This document shows positions 16,667 to 25,356 of a DNA stretch of 64,000 nt, piece after piece (the first letter of the stretch is position 1; each line of letters starts with the position of its first letter). This DNA comes from Variovorax gossypii (lineage in GTDB: Bacteria > Pseudomonadota > Gammaproteobacteria > Burkholderiales > Burkholderiaceae_C): contig NZ_RXOE01000005.1 in assembly GCF_003965815.1 (NCBI RefSeq), positions 248,001-312,000 on the forward strand, given 5' to 3'. The translations under genes and the position numbers were made by a program. The notes under the pieces were generated by a model. The model saw only the letters and a list, made by a program, of their open reading frames with translations. It did no database searches and had not been told where the DNA came from.

Positions 16667-17581
16667 ATGCATTGGATGAATAGAGAGTCGCTGGACCTGA
16701 ACCTGCTGCGCCTGTTCGAGGCCGTCTATCGCCTGGGCAGCGTCAGTCTCGCGGCCGAAGCACTGGGGCTGTCGCAGCCGGCAGCGAGTCAGGGGCTGAC
16801 GCGCCTGCGGCTGACACTCGGCGACGCTCTCTTCGTGCGTGCGCATGGCCGCATGCGACCGACGTTGCGAGCCGAGCGCCTGGCAGGCGTGGTGCAGCCG
16901 TCCCTCACCGCCATCCAGGACGTTCTCAAGGAGGAGGACACCTTCGATCCCTCGCATTCGAAGATGACCCTGCGGATGCACATGAACGACATCGGGGAAG
17001 CGAGGCTTCTGCCCGAGCTGATGGCGGCGCTGCACCCGGCGGCTCCCGGCATCCGGGTGCATACGACGCCACTGCCGCACGGGGAGATCGCCGATGCGCT
17101 GGAGACCGGGGCCATCCACTTCGCACTCGGCTTCCTGCCCTCGATCAGCGGTACGGAACGCGTCGAGCTGCTGCGCGATCGCTACGCGGTGGTGGTGCGC
17201 GCCGGGCACCCGATGGCTTCCGCCGCGAAGGGCAAGACGACGATCCAGGATCTTCGGAAGCTGGAGTACGTGGCTGTGCGTTCGCATTCCGAAACCCTGC
17301 GCATCCTCCAGCAGTTGGGTCTCGACGGTCGTCTCGTATTGACCTCGGCACACTTCATGGCGCTGCCCGCCATCATCGCGCGCACGGACCTCGCCGTGGT
17401 GATGCCTCAGGCGATCGCGCGCCGCTTCCTGGATGCGAAGCGCTACGCATTGCTGCCCGCGGACCTACCCCGCAGCATGTTCACGGTGTCAATGCACTGG
17501 AGCCGCCGGTTCGAGGCGGACCCTGCTCTGCAATGGATACGGCGATTGTTTGTCGGGCTGTTCGAGGACAAGGGACGCTGA
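16667..17581 (+). CDS. LysR-family transcriptional regulator of the benzoylformate operon
   Basis: This 304-residue LysR protein has a winged helix at about 5-65 (SLDLNLLRLFEAVYRLGSVS, then LSQPAASQGLTRLRLTLGD) and a type 2 periplasmic-binding-like effector domain (about 95-295). It resembles the NahR/NodD-like subgroup that opens with LDLNLLRLF and answers aromatic acids. It is transcribed away from the decarboxylase operon, the standard arrangement for a LysR activator, and the gap holds two palindromes. An ATG at 16676 is an alternative start. Effector probably benzoylformate or a related acid, by inference. Confidence 0.88.
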   Translation: MHWMNRESLDLNLLRLFEAVYRLGSVSLAAEALGLSQPAASQGLTRLRLTLGDALFVRAHGRMRPTLRAERLAGVVQPSLTAIQDVLKEEDTFDPSHSKMTLRMHMNDIGEARLLPELMAALHPAAPGIRVHTTPLPHGEIADALETGAIHFALGFLPSISGTERVELLRDRYAVVVRAGHPMASAAKGKTTIQDLRKLEYVAVRSHSETLRILQQLGLDGRLVLTSAHFMALPAIIARTDLAVVMPQAIARRFLDAKRYALLPADLPRSMFTVSMHWSRRFEADPALQWIRRLFVGLFEDKGR

Positions 17582-17826
17582 TCCTGCAGGCAGGTCGTTG
17601 GTCAAGCCGTCGCCTCTGTCAAGCGCTGCGGCCGGAACGAAGCGCGGGAATCATGCTGCGACGAGCAGAGTTGATTCCGCCAGGTTTCAGGTTGGTCTGC
17701 TGTGGACCGTGGGACTGAGCGTTCAATGTCCTACAGGCGGCACTCCATATGCTCATCTTGCAGGCCCGCTGGCCCCAAGGCATCGGAAGCTAGCCTGAAT
17801 ACCAGCTGACCGAATTCAGCCTCAAT
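17582..17826. other. Intergenic stretch between lysR and the madL promoter
   Basis: About 245 bp with no open frame that shows family features on either strand. No terminator hairpin stands out. The adjacent 17827-17950 holds the madL promoter and leader, listed separately. Confidence 0.5.
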
Positions 17827-17892
17827 CGTTCCGCCAAGCGTAATCGTCACGCCCGATCATTAATTGATCGCAGAGGAGGGCGCCGATACCGT
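17827..17892 (+). promoter_or_regulatory. madLM promoter with putative MdcR box
   Basis: CGTTCCGC-CAAG-CGTAA (17827-17843) forms an imperfect dyad (TTNCGC-N4-GCGTAA). Exactly 20 bp later comes TTGATC (17864-17869), a 17-bp spacer and TACCGT (17887-17892), read as -35 and -10. The matC promoter at 20195-20260 has the same elements at the same spacing. The shared layout fits activation by one LysR regulator, most simply the MdcR-type protein encoded between them. madL starts at 17951, leaving a leader of about 50 bases. Confidence 0.65.
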
Positions 17893-17950
17893 ACACCCCC
17901 AGAGAAAAGAGGTCCCGTCTTCGCGGGGCACACCACCAAGAGACAAGGCC

Positions 17951-18367
17951 ATGATCATCTTCGGCACCGCGCTGCTGGCTGTTTGCCATCTACTGGGTAT
18001 TTTCATCGGCGACCTCCTGGGGCAGGCGCTCGGTGTCAAGACCAACGTCGGAGGTGTTGGCATCGCGATGTTGCTGCTGATCTTTGCGCGCCTCTACATG
18101 CAGAAGAACGACAAGTTGCCCAAACTGACGGAGCTCGGTGTGGAGTACTGGGGGGCGATGTACATCCCGGTCGTCGTGGCGATGGCCGCGCAACAGGATA
18201 TGGTGGCCGCCTTGCGCGGCGGCCCTGTGGCCCTGCTTTCGGCGTTGGCGGCGGTGGCTGTTTGTGCCATCGTGATCGCGGCGATTAACCGCACCGAACG
18301 GCAAGCCGAGTCGTCAGCTTCCGAGTCCATGCGGCATGACAACCCTCTGCTCACCGATACGGAGTAA
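17951..18367 (+). CDS. madL: Malonate transporter subunit MadL
   Basis: MadL and MadM together form a sodium-dependent malonate importer. This 138-residue protein has four hydrophobic segments, including ALLAVCHLLGIFIGDLLGQALG and ALAAVAVCAIVIAAI, and the MadL-typical middle VKTNVGGVGIAMLLLIFARL then LTELGVEYWGAMYIPVVVAM. The ATG at 17951 fits the family start; a TTG frame from 17864 runs through the promoter. madM follows after 5 bp. It lies in a malonate island with a second, unrelated malonate carrier (MatC). Confidence 0.9.
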   Translation: MIIFGTALLAVCHLLGIFIGDLLGQALGVKTNVGGVGIAMLLLIFARLYMQKNDKLPKLTELGVEYWGAMYIPVVVAMAAQQDMVAALRGGPVALLSALAAVAVCAIVIAAINRTERQAESSASESMRHDNPLLTDTE

Positions 18368-18372
18368 GGGCC

Positions 18373-19137
18373 ATGCTCGAAATTCTTCAGAAGGCGGCGG
18401 TGCACAACGAGCTCATCGCCGCCTTCGCAGTGGTTGGCTTGATCGTGCTCGTTTCCGGGCAGATTTCCAAGCGCTTGACCTTCGGCCGCGTGCATGGTTC
18501 GGCCATCGCCATCGTCATTGGATTGGGGCTTGCCTATTGGGGCGGCGTTCACACAGGCGGCCACAAGGGGCTGGCGGATCTTTCCCTGTTCAGCGGCATC
18601 GGCCTCATGGGCGGTGCCATGCTGCGCGATTTCGCGATCGTCGCCACGGCCTTCGAAGTGCAGGCCACCGAAGCGCGCAAAGCCGGACTGATCGGAGCGG
18701 TTTCGCTGATGCTGGGCACCGTTCTGCCTTTCATCGTGGGCGCAAGCATCGCGTACGGCTTCGGCTACTCGGATCCGGTCAGCATGACCACGATCGGCGC
18801 GGGTGCCATCACCTACATCGTTGGTCCAGTCACGGGTGCGGCCATTGGGGCGACGCCGGACGTCATGGCACTGAGCATCGCAACGGGCCTGGTCAAGGCG
18901 ATCATCGTCATGGTGGGCACGCCGATGGCAGCCCGGTTTCTCGCATTGAAGACGCCGCGTTCCGCGATGGTGTTTGGCGGGCTGGCGGGCACAGTCAGTG
19001 GTGTATCGGCCGGACTCGCCGCCACCGACCGCAAACTCGTACCCTACGGGGCACTGATCGCAACCTTTCATACGGGGCTGGGCTGCCTGATGGGGCCTTC
19101 GGTGCTGTTCTTCACCATCAGAGCCCTCATGGGCTGA
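18373..19137 (+). CDS. madM: Malonate transporter subunit MadM
   Basis: The larger subunit of the MadLM malonate:sodium symporter, 254 residues, with about eight hydrophobic segments. Family blocks include LTFGRVHGSAIAIVIGLGLA, GLMGGAMLRDFAIVATAFEV and TDRKLVPYGALIATFHTGLG. GGAGT stands shortly before the ATG. It is co-transcribed with madL and followed by the malonate LysR regulator, placing malonate entry under the same control as its decarboxylation. Confidence 0.92.
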   Translation: MLEILQKAAVHNELIAAFAVVGLIVLVSGQISKRLTFGRVHGSAIAIVIGLGLAYWGGVHTGGHKGLADLSLFSGIGLMGGAMLRDFAIVATAFEVQATEARKAGLIGAVSLMLGTVLPFIVGASIAYGFGYSDPVSMTTIGAGAITYIVGPVTGAAIGATPDVMALSIATGLVKAIIVMVGTPMAARFLALKTPRSAMVFGGLAGTVSGVSAGLAATDRKLVPYGALIATFHTGLGCLMGPSVLFFTIRALMG

Positions 19138-19226
19138 TGTCCTCAGGCGTTGAATTGCGCTGCGACAAAGGTCCAGCAGGGACCGTCCTCGGGCTGTTCA
19201 GAGACGGGGGTATCGATTGAGGGGAC

Positions 19227-20183
19227 ATGCGGTCTGCCTTACGATTCGCCTCCATCTCCGGTCTGATCATGCACCTCCACATCGACGAAGACATAACCTT
19301 TCGCAGGCTCGAGATTCTTCTGGTCTTCATGGAGACCGGCAACCTGGCCCGTACGGCTGAGAAGCTCGAGACCAGTGCGGTCAGCATCCACCGGGCCCTG
19401 CATGCGCTGGAGTCGGGGTTGCGCTGCTCCCTGTTCCGGCACGAGGGGCGCAATCTGCATCCGACCGAGGCGGCCCACGCGCTGGCCGAGGTCGCGCGCG
19501 AGGTGCTTCGCTCCATGGCGGATGGCGTACGCTCCACGCGTGAAGTGGCCGGATATTCATCCGACCACATTCGCATCGGCTCGCTCTATTCGCTGACCAA
19601 CCGCACGATCCCCGCGCTGGTGATGGGCATCAAGCTGCGCAAGCCCGACATTCAGGCCGAACTCATCCTCGGTTCGAACGCCGACCTGCTGCAGAAGCTG
19701 CGTGACGGCGCCATCGATGCAGCATTGATGGGGACTCCCGATAACGCAGTTGATGTCGAATCCGAGCCGATTTTCGAGGACGACATCTATTTCGCGGCGC
19801 CGGTGGGCTCCCACTATGCGGCAATGGAGCGCATCGATTTGGCGAGTTGTGCAGGTGAACGCTTCGTCACATTGACGGAGGGTTTTGTCACTTACAGCGG
19901 GTTCGTGGATGCATTTCGTGTCGCGGGCTTCTCACCGAACGTCGTCATGAAGACTGGCGACATCTTCTCGCTGATGAATCTGGTGAGCGGGGGGATGGGC
20001 TACACGTTGCTGCCGGGACGTGTTCGCAGCGTCATGCCGCAGAAGGTGCAGCTGATTCCGCTGCAGACCAAATACTTGATGCGACAGACCATTTCGCTCA
20101 ACTTTCTTCGAACGCGCGAGCGCGACCCGAACCTGCTGATGCTGCTTTCGGTGTGCCGCATGACCAAAGCCGAATTGCGCTAG
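19227..20183 (+). CDS. mdcR: LysR-family malonate utilisation regulator
   Basis: This LysR protein resembles the MdcR/MalR malonate regulators, which open with IDEELTFKKLEVFLAF; here the text is IDEDITFRRLEILLVFMETG. The winged helix (about 25-80) includes VSIHRALHALESGLRCSLF. The effector domain continues to RTRERDPN near the C terminus. It lies between the two malonate transporter loci, and both flanking promoters carry the same upstream dyad. The ATG at 19227 follows GAGGGG closely; the ATG at 19269 (HLHIDEDITF) better matches family N termini, so the true start may be 14 residues later. Confidence 0.85.
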   Translation: MRSALRFASISGLIMHLHIDEDITFRRLEILLVFMETGNLARTAEKLETSAVSIHRALHALESGLRCSLFRHEGRNLHPTEAAHALAEVAREVLRSMADGVRSTREVAGYSSDHIRIGSLYSLTNRTIPALVMGIKLRKPDIQAELILGSNADLLQKLRDGAIDAALMGTPDNAVDVESEPIFEDDIYFAAPVGSHYAAMERIDLASCAGERFVTLTEGFVTYSGFVDAFRVAGFSPNVVMKTGDIFSLMNLVSGGMGYTLLPGRVRSVMPQKVQLIPLQTKYLMRQTISLNFLRTRERDPNLLMLLSVCRMTKAELR

Positions 20184-20194
20184 AGCCCTGCGAA

Positions 20195-20260
20195 CGTTTC
20201 GCTTGGCGTAACGATCGAACTGCTCGCTTCATTGATCGCTCCAGAGGGGGCGCGTACCGT
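20195..20260 (+). promoter_or_regulatory. matC-mdc promoter with putative MdcR box
   Basis: CGTTTCGC-TTGG-CGTAA (20195-20211) is followed after exactly 20 bp by TTGATC (20232-20237), a 17-bp spacer and TACCGT (20255-20260). All three elements and both distances match the madL promoter at 17827-17892, although the DNA between them differs. It would direct the matC-mdcACDEGBH transcript. Conservation of the outer dyad bases (TTNCGC...GCGTAA) against a changed centre suggests protein binding. Confidence 0.65.
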
Positions 20261-20316
20261 TCGTCCCCAGATGCACGGACACAGTGCGCACCCATAAAAC
20301 CTCTGGAGACGATCGG

Positions 20317-21690
20317 ATGAGTTCTCACTGGATATCGATCTATGCGTTGATCGGCATGTTCGTGCTTGCCACGGTATTGCCGATCAACATGGGTGTGATC
20401 GCCTTTGTCGGCGCATTCCTGGTCGGGACGCTGGTGGCCGCCATGAATGCCAAGGCGATCATTGCAGGCTTCCCCGCGGATCTTTTCCTCACGCTGGCTG
20501 GTATCACCTACCTGTTTGCATTGGCCCAGAACAACGGCACGATCGACTGGCTTGTGAAACTGGCGGTCAAGGCGGTGCGTGGACGCATCGCAGCCATTCC
20601 CTGGATCATGTTCGCCATCGCGGCCTTGCTCACCTCAGTAGGAGCCGTCAGCCCCGCTGCCGTGGCAATCATCGCGCCCATTGCGCTCGGATTCGCCGCG
20701 AGGTACGGCATCAACCCGCTGCTCATGGGCCTCATGGTCGTCCATGGCGCTCAAGGTGGCGGCTTCTCGCCGATCAGCATCTACGGCGGCATCACCAACA
20801 AGATCGTCGCCAGGGCCGGCCTGCCTCTGAGCGAGACGACGACCATGCTGGCGAGCCTGGGCGTCAACCTTGCGGTGTCCCTGCTGCTGTTCTTCCTGAT
20901 GGGTGGGATGAAGCTGGTGCGTCAGAAGGCCGACTCCGAGGGGCGTGTGCCGCCGCTACGTCCGGTCGCGCACGGGCAGGCGGGCGCGCAGGTCTACGGC
21001 GACGCGGAGGCAGAGTCGTTCGCAGAGGAGCGGCGCATCGCTACCTCGGGAGAAGGTTCATTGATGGCGCCGTTACAGGAGGGGGGCGCCGCCAATGGGA
21101 TGCGGCTCTACCAGATCGCCACCGTGCTCGGACTGCTTGCACTGGCTGGGCTCACGCTGTTCTTCAAGCAGGACATCGGCTTTGTCTCAATCACTATCGG
21201 TTTGCTGCTCACGCTCATGGCACCCAACCTGCAAAAGCGTGCCTTGGGACAGGTGTCCTGGCCCGAGATCATGCTGATCGTCGGCGTGAGCACCTATGTA
21301 GGTGTGATGGAAAAGATGGGGACGATCGACTTCGTCGGTCACAGCGTGGCGGGTCTGACGTCCCCGCTGATGGCGGCCCTGCTGTTGTGTTTCGTCGGCG
21401 CTGTGGTGTCGGCCTTTGCTTCGTCCACAGCCGTGCTCGGCTCGCTGATTCCGCTGGGGGTGCCCTTTCTGCAGGGCGACAACGCCGTCAGCGCAATCGG
21501 CTTCATCGCGGCCATGGCGATCTCCTCGACCATCGTCGACGTCAGTCCGTTCTCGACCAACGGAGCCTTGGTGCTTGCCAATGCGAAGGGTGTGGACCGC
21601 GACGTGTTCTTCAGGCAGTTGATGGTGTACGGCGCCATCGTGACGTTGGTCGCTCCGGTGGTCGTGTGGTTTCTCTTCGTGGTGCTCTAG
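20317..21690 (+). CDS. matC: MatC-type malonate/dicarboxylate carrier
   Basis: MatC carries malonate or related dicarboxylates into the cell; it was described with the Rhizobium malonate genes. The 457-residue protein has about twelve hydrophobic segments split by a charged loop at about 205-255. The MatC N-domain features are VLPINMGVIAFVGAFLVGTL, SVGAVSPAAVAIIAPIALGF and GGFSPISIYGG. The ATG at 20317 has GGAG eight bases upstream. It replaces the MdcF carrier of other mdc clusters and heads the decarboxylase operon, while MadLM sits upstream, so this island has two unrelated importers for one substrate. Confidence 0.88.
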   Translation: MSSHWISIYALIGMFVLATVLPINMGVIAFVGAFLVGTLVAAMNAKAIIAGFPADLFLTLAGITYLFALAQNNGTIDWLVKLAVKAVRGRIAAIPWIMFAIAALLTSVGAVSPAAVAIIAPIALGFAARYGINPLLMGLMVVHGAQGGGFSPISIYGGITNKIVARAGLPLSETTTMLASLGVNLAVSLLLFFLMGGMKLVRQKADSEGRVPPLRPVAHGQAGAQVYGDAEAESFAEERRIATSGEGSLMAPLQEGGAANGMRLYQIATVLGLLALAGLTLFFKQDIGFVSITIGLLLTLMAPNLQKRALGQVSWPEIMLIVGVSTYVGVMEKMGTIDFVGHSVAGLTSPLMAALLLCFVGAVVSAFASSTAVLGSLIPLGVPFLQGDNAVSAIGFIAAMAISSTIVDVSPFSTNGALVLANAKGVDRDVFFRQLMVYGAIVTLVAPVVVWFLFVVL

Positions 21691-21720
21691 GCGCCAGCTA
21701 CCTCCAATTGCAGGCAATGC

Positions 21721-23403
21721 ATGAACCCTATGTCATGGAATCTCAAAGCCGCTGATCGCGCCGCCCGGCTGGTGCGCGCCGCCGAGGCGCTTGGCTCGCG
21801 CCTTACCGGCAAGCGGGTCGAAACTGACGCCGTCGGCAAGCTGCTCGACGCGGTGCTCTCGCCCGGCGACCGCGTCTGCCTCGAAGGCAACAACCAGAAG
21901 CAGGCGGACTTTCTCGCGCAGGCGCTGGTGACGCTCGACCCGCAGCGCGTGCACGGGCTGCATATGGTTCAGTCGGTACTGGCGCTGCCGGAGCACCTGG
22001 ACATCTTCGAGAACGGCGTTGCTGCGCGGCTTGATCTCAGCTTCTCCGGGCCCCAAGGTGCACGTCTGGCCAAGCTGGTGTCCGGCGGGCGCATCGAGAT
22101 CGGCGCCATCCATACATACCTCGAGTTGTTCTCGCGCTACTTCGTCGACCTGACTCCCAAGGTCGCTCTGGTTGCGGCGCAAGCTGCGGACGCCCAGGGC
22201 AATCTCTACACCGGCCCCAACACGGAGGACACGCCGGCGATCGTTGAGGCCACGGCATTCTCGGGTGGCATCGTGATCGCACAGGTGAACGAATGGGTTG
22301 ACGGAAAGACGGTGACACTGCCGCGCGTCGACATTCCCGCCGACTGGGTCCACTTCGTGGTGAAGGCCCCGAGGCCCAACGTCATCGAACCGTTGTTCAC
22401 GCGAGATCCTGCGCAGATCAGCGAAATTCAGATACTGATGGCCATGATGGCGATCAAGGGCATCTACGCCGAGTATGGCGTGCAGCGCTTGAACCACGGC
22501 ATCGGCTTCGACACGGCGGCCATCGAGTTGCTGCTGCCCACCTATGGCGAATCGCTGGGCCTGAAGGGAAAGATTGGCAGGCACTGGGCACTGAATCCCC
22601 ATCCGGCGCTGATTCCCGCCATCGAGGCGGGCTGGGTCGAGTCGGTGCACTCCTTCGGTTCCGAACTGGGCATGGAGGACTACATCCGGGCGCGCTCTGA
22701 TGTGTTCTTTACCGGTCCCGATGGCAGCCTGCGCAGCAACCGCGCCTTCTGCCAGGCGGCGGGCCACTACGCGTGCGACATGTTCATCGGATCGACCCTG
22801 CAGATCGACCTGGACGGCAACAGCTCGACCGCGACGTTGGATCGCATCGCCGGTTTCGGGGGCGCCCCCAACATGGGGGCTGACGCGCGCGGACGTCGCC
22901 ATGCCAGCCCCGCGTGGCTCAAGGCCGGACGCGAAGCGCGCGCCGGACGTGGTGGCGCGGCAGGCACACCGCGGGGGCAGAAGTTGGTCGTGCAGATGGT
23001 CGAAACCTTCCGCGAGCACATGCAGCCGGCCTTCGTTGAGCGGCTCGATGCCTGGACGCTGCAGGAGCGGGCAGGCATGGAACTGCCGCCAATCATGATC
23101 TATGGCGAGGATGTCTCGCACATCCTGACCGAAGAGGGCATCGCCAACCTGCTGCTGTGCCGCAGCGACGCTGAACGCGAGCAGGCGATCCGCGGCGTGG
23201 CAGGGTACACCGCCGTGGGCCTGGCCCGCGACCAGCGCATGGTGGAGAACCTGCGTGACCGCGGCGTGATTCGCCGACCGGAGGACCTCGGCATCGATCC
23301 TCGCCAAGCCACGCGCAACTTGCTGGCCGCACGCAGCATGCGCGACCTGGTACGAGCTTCGGACGGCCTGTACCAGCCGCCCAAGCGTTTCAGAAATTGG
23401 TAG
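21721..23403 (+). CDS. mdcA: Malonate decarboxylase alpha subunit (acetyl-S-ACP:malonate ACP transferase)
   Basis: MdcA swaps acetyl for malonyl on the acyl-carrier subunit MdcC, forming malonyl-S-ACP and releasing acetate. At 560 residues it has the family length. It is related to CoA transferases, visible in GDRVCLEGNNQKQADFLAQA, LYTGPNTEDTPAIVEATAFS, YGVQRLNHGIGFDTAAIELL and GYTAVGLARDQRMVENL. It follows matC by 30 bp. The ATG at 21721 has a weak ribosome site; an ATG at 21730 is equally possible. First of seven tightly packed mdc genes. Confidence 0.95.
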   Translation: MNPMSWNLKAADRAARLVRAAEALGSRLTGKRVETDAVGKLLDAVLSPGDRVCLEGNNQKQADFLAQALVTLDPQRVHGLHMVQSVLALPEHLDIFENGVAARLDLSFSGPQGARLAKLVSGGRIEIGAIHTYLELFSRYFVDLTPKVALVAAQAADAQGNLYTGPNTEDTPAIVEATAFSGGIVIAQVNEWVDGKTVTLPRVDIPADWVHFVVKAPRPNVIEPLFTRDPAQISEIQILMAMMAIKGIYAEYGVQRLNHGIGFDTAAIELLLPTYGESLGLKGKIGRHWALNPHPALIPAIEAGWVESVHSFGSELGMEDYIRARSDVFFTGPDGSLRSNRAFCQAAGHYACDMFIGSTLQIDLDGNSSTATLDRIAGFGGAPNMGADARGRRHASPAWLKAGREARAGRGGAAGTPRGQKLVVQMVETFREHMQPAFVERLDAWTLQERAGMELPPIMIYGEDVSHILTEEGIANLLLCRSDAEREQAIRGVAGYTAVGLARDQRMVENLRDRGVIRRPEDLGIDPRQATRNLLAARSMRDLVRASDGLYQPPKRFRNW

Positions 23404-23417
23404 CCGGAGATTCGACG

Positions 23418-23750
23418 ATGAGCGACGTTCCCGCAGGGCTCGAGACCCTGGACTTTTCTTTTTCCGGAGGCCGGCCGGCCGGCACTTTCTCGCCAGTGCT
23501 GGTCGGTGTGGTCGGCTCCGGCAATCTCGAGGTAATGCTCGAGCCAGCCGTTGGTCGAGATTGCATCGTGCGGGTGGAGACCTCGGCGCGCGGCTTCGGC
23601 TCGATCTGGCGGGCCGTGATGAACGACTTCCACGGCCGCCATCCTTTGGCCGGCGTGCGCGTTTCGATCAACGACATGGGGGCGACGCCTGCAGTGGTGA
23701 GTCTGCGCCTGGACCAAGCCGTGGCCGAAATCAAAGGAGGCCGGACATGA
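23418..23750 (+). CDS. mdcC: Malonate decarboxylase acyl carrier protein (delta subunit)
   Basis: MdcC carries the 2'-(5''-triphosphoribosyl)-3'-dephospho-CoA prosthetic group on which malonate is bound and decarboxylated. The 110-residue protein has the attachment serine (about residue 34) in GVVGSGNLEVML. GGAGA lies upstream of the ATG at 23418. Its stop overlaps mdcD as ATGA. The prosthetic group is made by MdcB and loaded by MdcG, both encoded downstream. Confidence 0.95.
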   Translation: MSDVPAGLETLDFSFSGGRPAGTFSPVLVGVVGSGNLEVMLEPAVGRDCIVRVETSARGFGSIWRAVMNDFHGRHPLAGVRVSINDMGATPAVVSLRLDQAVAEIKGGRT

Positions 23751-24625
23751 TCAGCTATGCCGAATGCTCGGCGCGCGAACGGCTGGCGCAGCTGCTCGAT
23801 GCGGACAGTTTCAAGGAGTGGGTGCCGCCGGTCGAGCGGGTCACCAGTCCGCATCTGGCGCAACTCGGCGTGCCCTGCGCCTTTGACGACGGCGTGGTCA
23901 TCGGCCGCGCGACGCTGGCCGACCGGACCGTATTCGTCGCGGCGCAGGAGGGGGCGTTCATGGGCGGTGGTGTCGGTGAGGTGCATGGCGCCAAGCTTGT
24001 CGGGCTCTTGCGGCGGGCGCAGCGCGACCGGCCGGCGGCCGTGCTCCTTCTGGCTGAGTCGGGCGGCGTGCGACTGCACGAGGCCAATGCGGGGCTGATC
24101 GCGGTGTCGGAGGTGATGCGTGCGGTGCTCGATGTCCGTAGCACCGGCATCCCTGTCGTCGTCCTGATTGGGGGCTCCAACGGTTGTTTCGGCGGCATGG
24201 GCATAGTGGCGCGCTGCGCCGACCACATCGTGATGAGTGATGTCGGCCGACTGGCGATGTCGGGGCCCGAGGTGATAGAGGCCTCGCACGGCGTGGAGGA
24301 ATTCGATTCGCGCGACCGCGCGCTGGTCTGGCGCACCACCGGCGGCAAGCACCGTTGGCTGACTGGCGATTGCGACGCGCTGGTCGAGGACGATGTCACC
24401 GCATTCCGAGAGGCGGCGATTGCTGCATTGGACAAGGCGCAGCCATTGACCCTGGATGCATTGGAAAAGGAGCACGACCTGCTCGTGCAGCGTCTCCACA
24501 TCCTGCCCGCCGAAGACGCCGGCGGCGATGACGCCACGTTCCTTTGGCGCGCGCTCGGCGTCGCCAATGCACAGGCGGTGCCCGATCTTGCATTGGACGC
24601 CGTACGTGCGTTGCGCAACCAATGA
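23747..24625 (+). CDS. mdcD: Malonate decarboxylase beta subunit
   Basis: MdcD and MdcE together form the malonyl-S-ACP decarboxylase, related to the carboxyltransferase halves of biotin enzymes. The 292-residue protein shows the crotonase-like blocks VAAQEGAFMGGGVGEVHGAK, LLLAESGGVRLHEANAGL and GSNGCFGGMGIVARCADHI. ATGA overlaps with mdcC (23747-23750) and mdcE (24622-24625) point to coupled translation of the complex. Confidence 0.95.
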   Translation: MISYAECSARERLAQLLDADSFKEWVPPVERVTSPHLAQLGVPCAFDDGVVIGRATLADRTVFVAAQEGAFMGGGVGEVHGAKLVGLLRRAQRDRPAAVLLLAESGGVRLHEANAGLIAVSEVMRAVLDVRSTGIPVVVLIGGSNGCFGGMGIVARCADHIVMSDVGRLAMSGPEVIEASHGVEEFDSRDRALVWRTTGGKHRWLTGDCDALVEDDVTAFREAAIAALDKAQPLTLDALEKEHDLLVQRLHILPAEDAGGDDATFLWRALGVANAQAVPDLALDAVRALRNQ

Positions 24626-25341
24626 CCGAGGAACATCAGATGCAATGGAATTCTCTCGTCACCCAGCTCTTCGGGCCTTATCACGGTATGCGCGCAGCCG
24701 GTGATTTCCTCCAGGGTGAGGTGATATTCGATGGCGAGCCGATCACGGTGATCGGTACGATCCATCATGCGCCGATCGGCGTAGAACTCGCGCTTGCGCA
24801 AGCACGCGTGGTGCTCGACACGATCGCGCAACACGCCGGCCGGCCGATCCTGCTGCTGATCGACACCCAGGGCCAGCAGTTGCGCAGGCGTGACGAACTG
24901 CTCGGCATCAATCGCGCGATGGCGCATCTCGGCACGGCCATTGACCTCGCAAGGCGCCGTGGTCATCGCGTGATCGGACTGGTCTACGACCAAGCTCTGT
25001 CCGGTGGCTTCATCACTTCGGGCCTGATCGCCGATGCCTGCTACGCCTTGCCGGAAGCCGAGATCCGCGTGATGCGGATTCCCGCGATGGCGCGCGTCAC
25101 CAAGCTGCCCGAGGACAAACTTCGCTTGCTGTCGCAATCGAACCCGGTGTTCGCACCAGGCGTGCAGAACTATGTGGCCATGGGCGGGGTGCGGTCCGTG
25201 TGGCAGGGCGACCTCAAGGGCGCGCTGCGCGATGCGCTCGCGAGCTCGCCGAGCCAGGACCTGCGAGCGCAGGACGGCGCGCAACGAGGTGGCCGCCGGC
25301 TTGCAGCGGACGTCATCGAACGCGTCCTGTTGGCGGACTGA
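24622..25341 (+). CDS. mdcE: Malonate decarboxylase gamma subunit
   Basis: MdcE pairs with MdcD to decarboxylate malonyl-S-ACP to acetyl-S-ACP. The 239-residue protein has the acyl-CoA-binding-like stretch LLLIDTQGQQLRRRDELLGI, then VYDQALSGGFITSGLIADAC and MRIPAMARVTKLPEDKL, all seen in the family. It starts in the mdcD stop and is followed after 15 bp by mdcG. No co-decarboxylase gene fusion is seen; D and E are separate as in Klebsiella and Pseudomonas. Confidence 0.95.
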   Translation: MTEEHQMQWNSLVTQLFGPYHGMRAAGDFLQGEVIFDGEPITVIGTIHHAPIGVELALAQARVVLDTIAQHAGRPILLLIDTQGQQLRRRDELLGINRAMAHLGTAIDLARRRGHRVIGLVYDQALSGGFITSGLIADACYALPEAEIRVMRIPAMARVTKLPEDKLRLLSQSNPVFAPGVQNYVAMGGVRSVWQGDLKGALRDALASSPSQDLRAQDGAQRGGRRLAADVIERVLLAD

Positions 25342-25356
25342 GAAGGCACGCGCACC

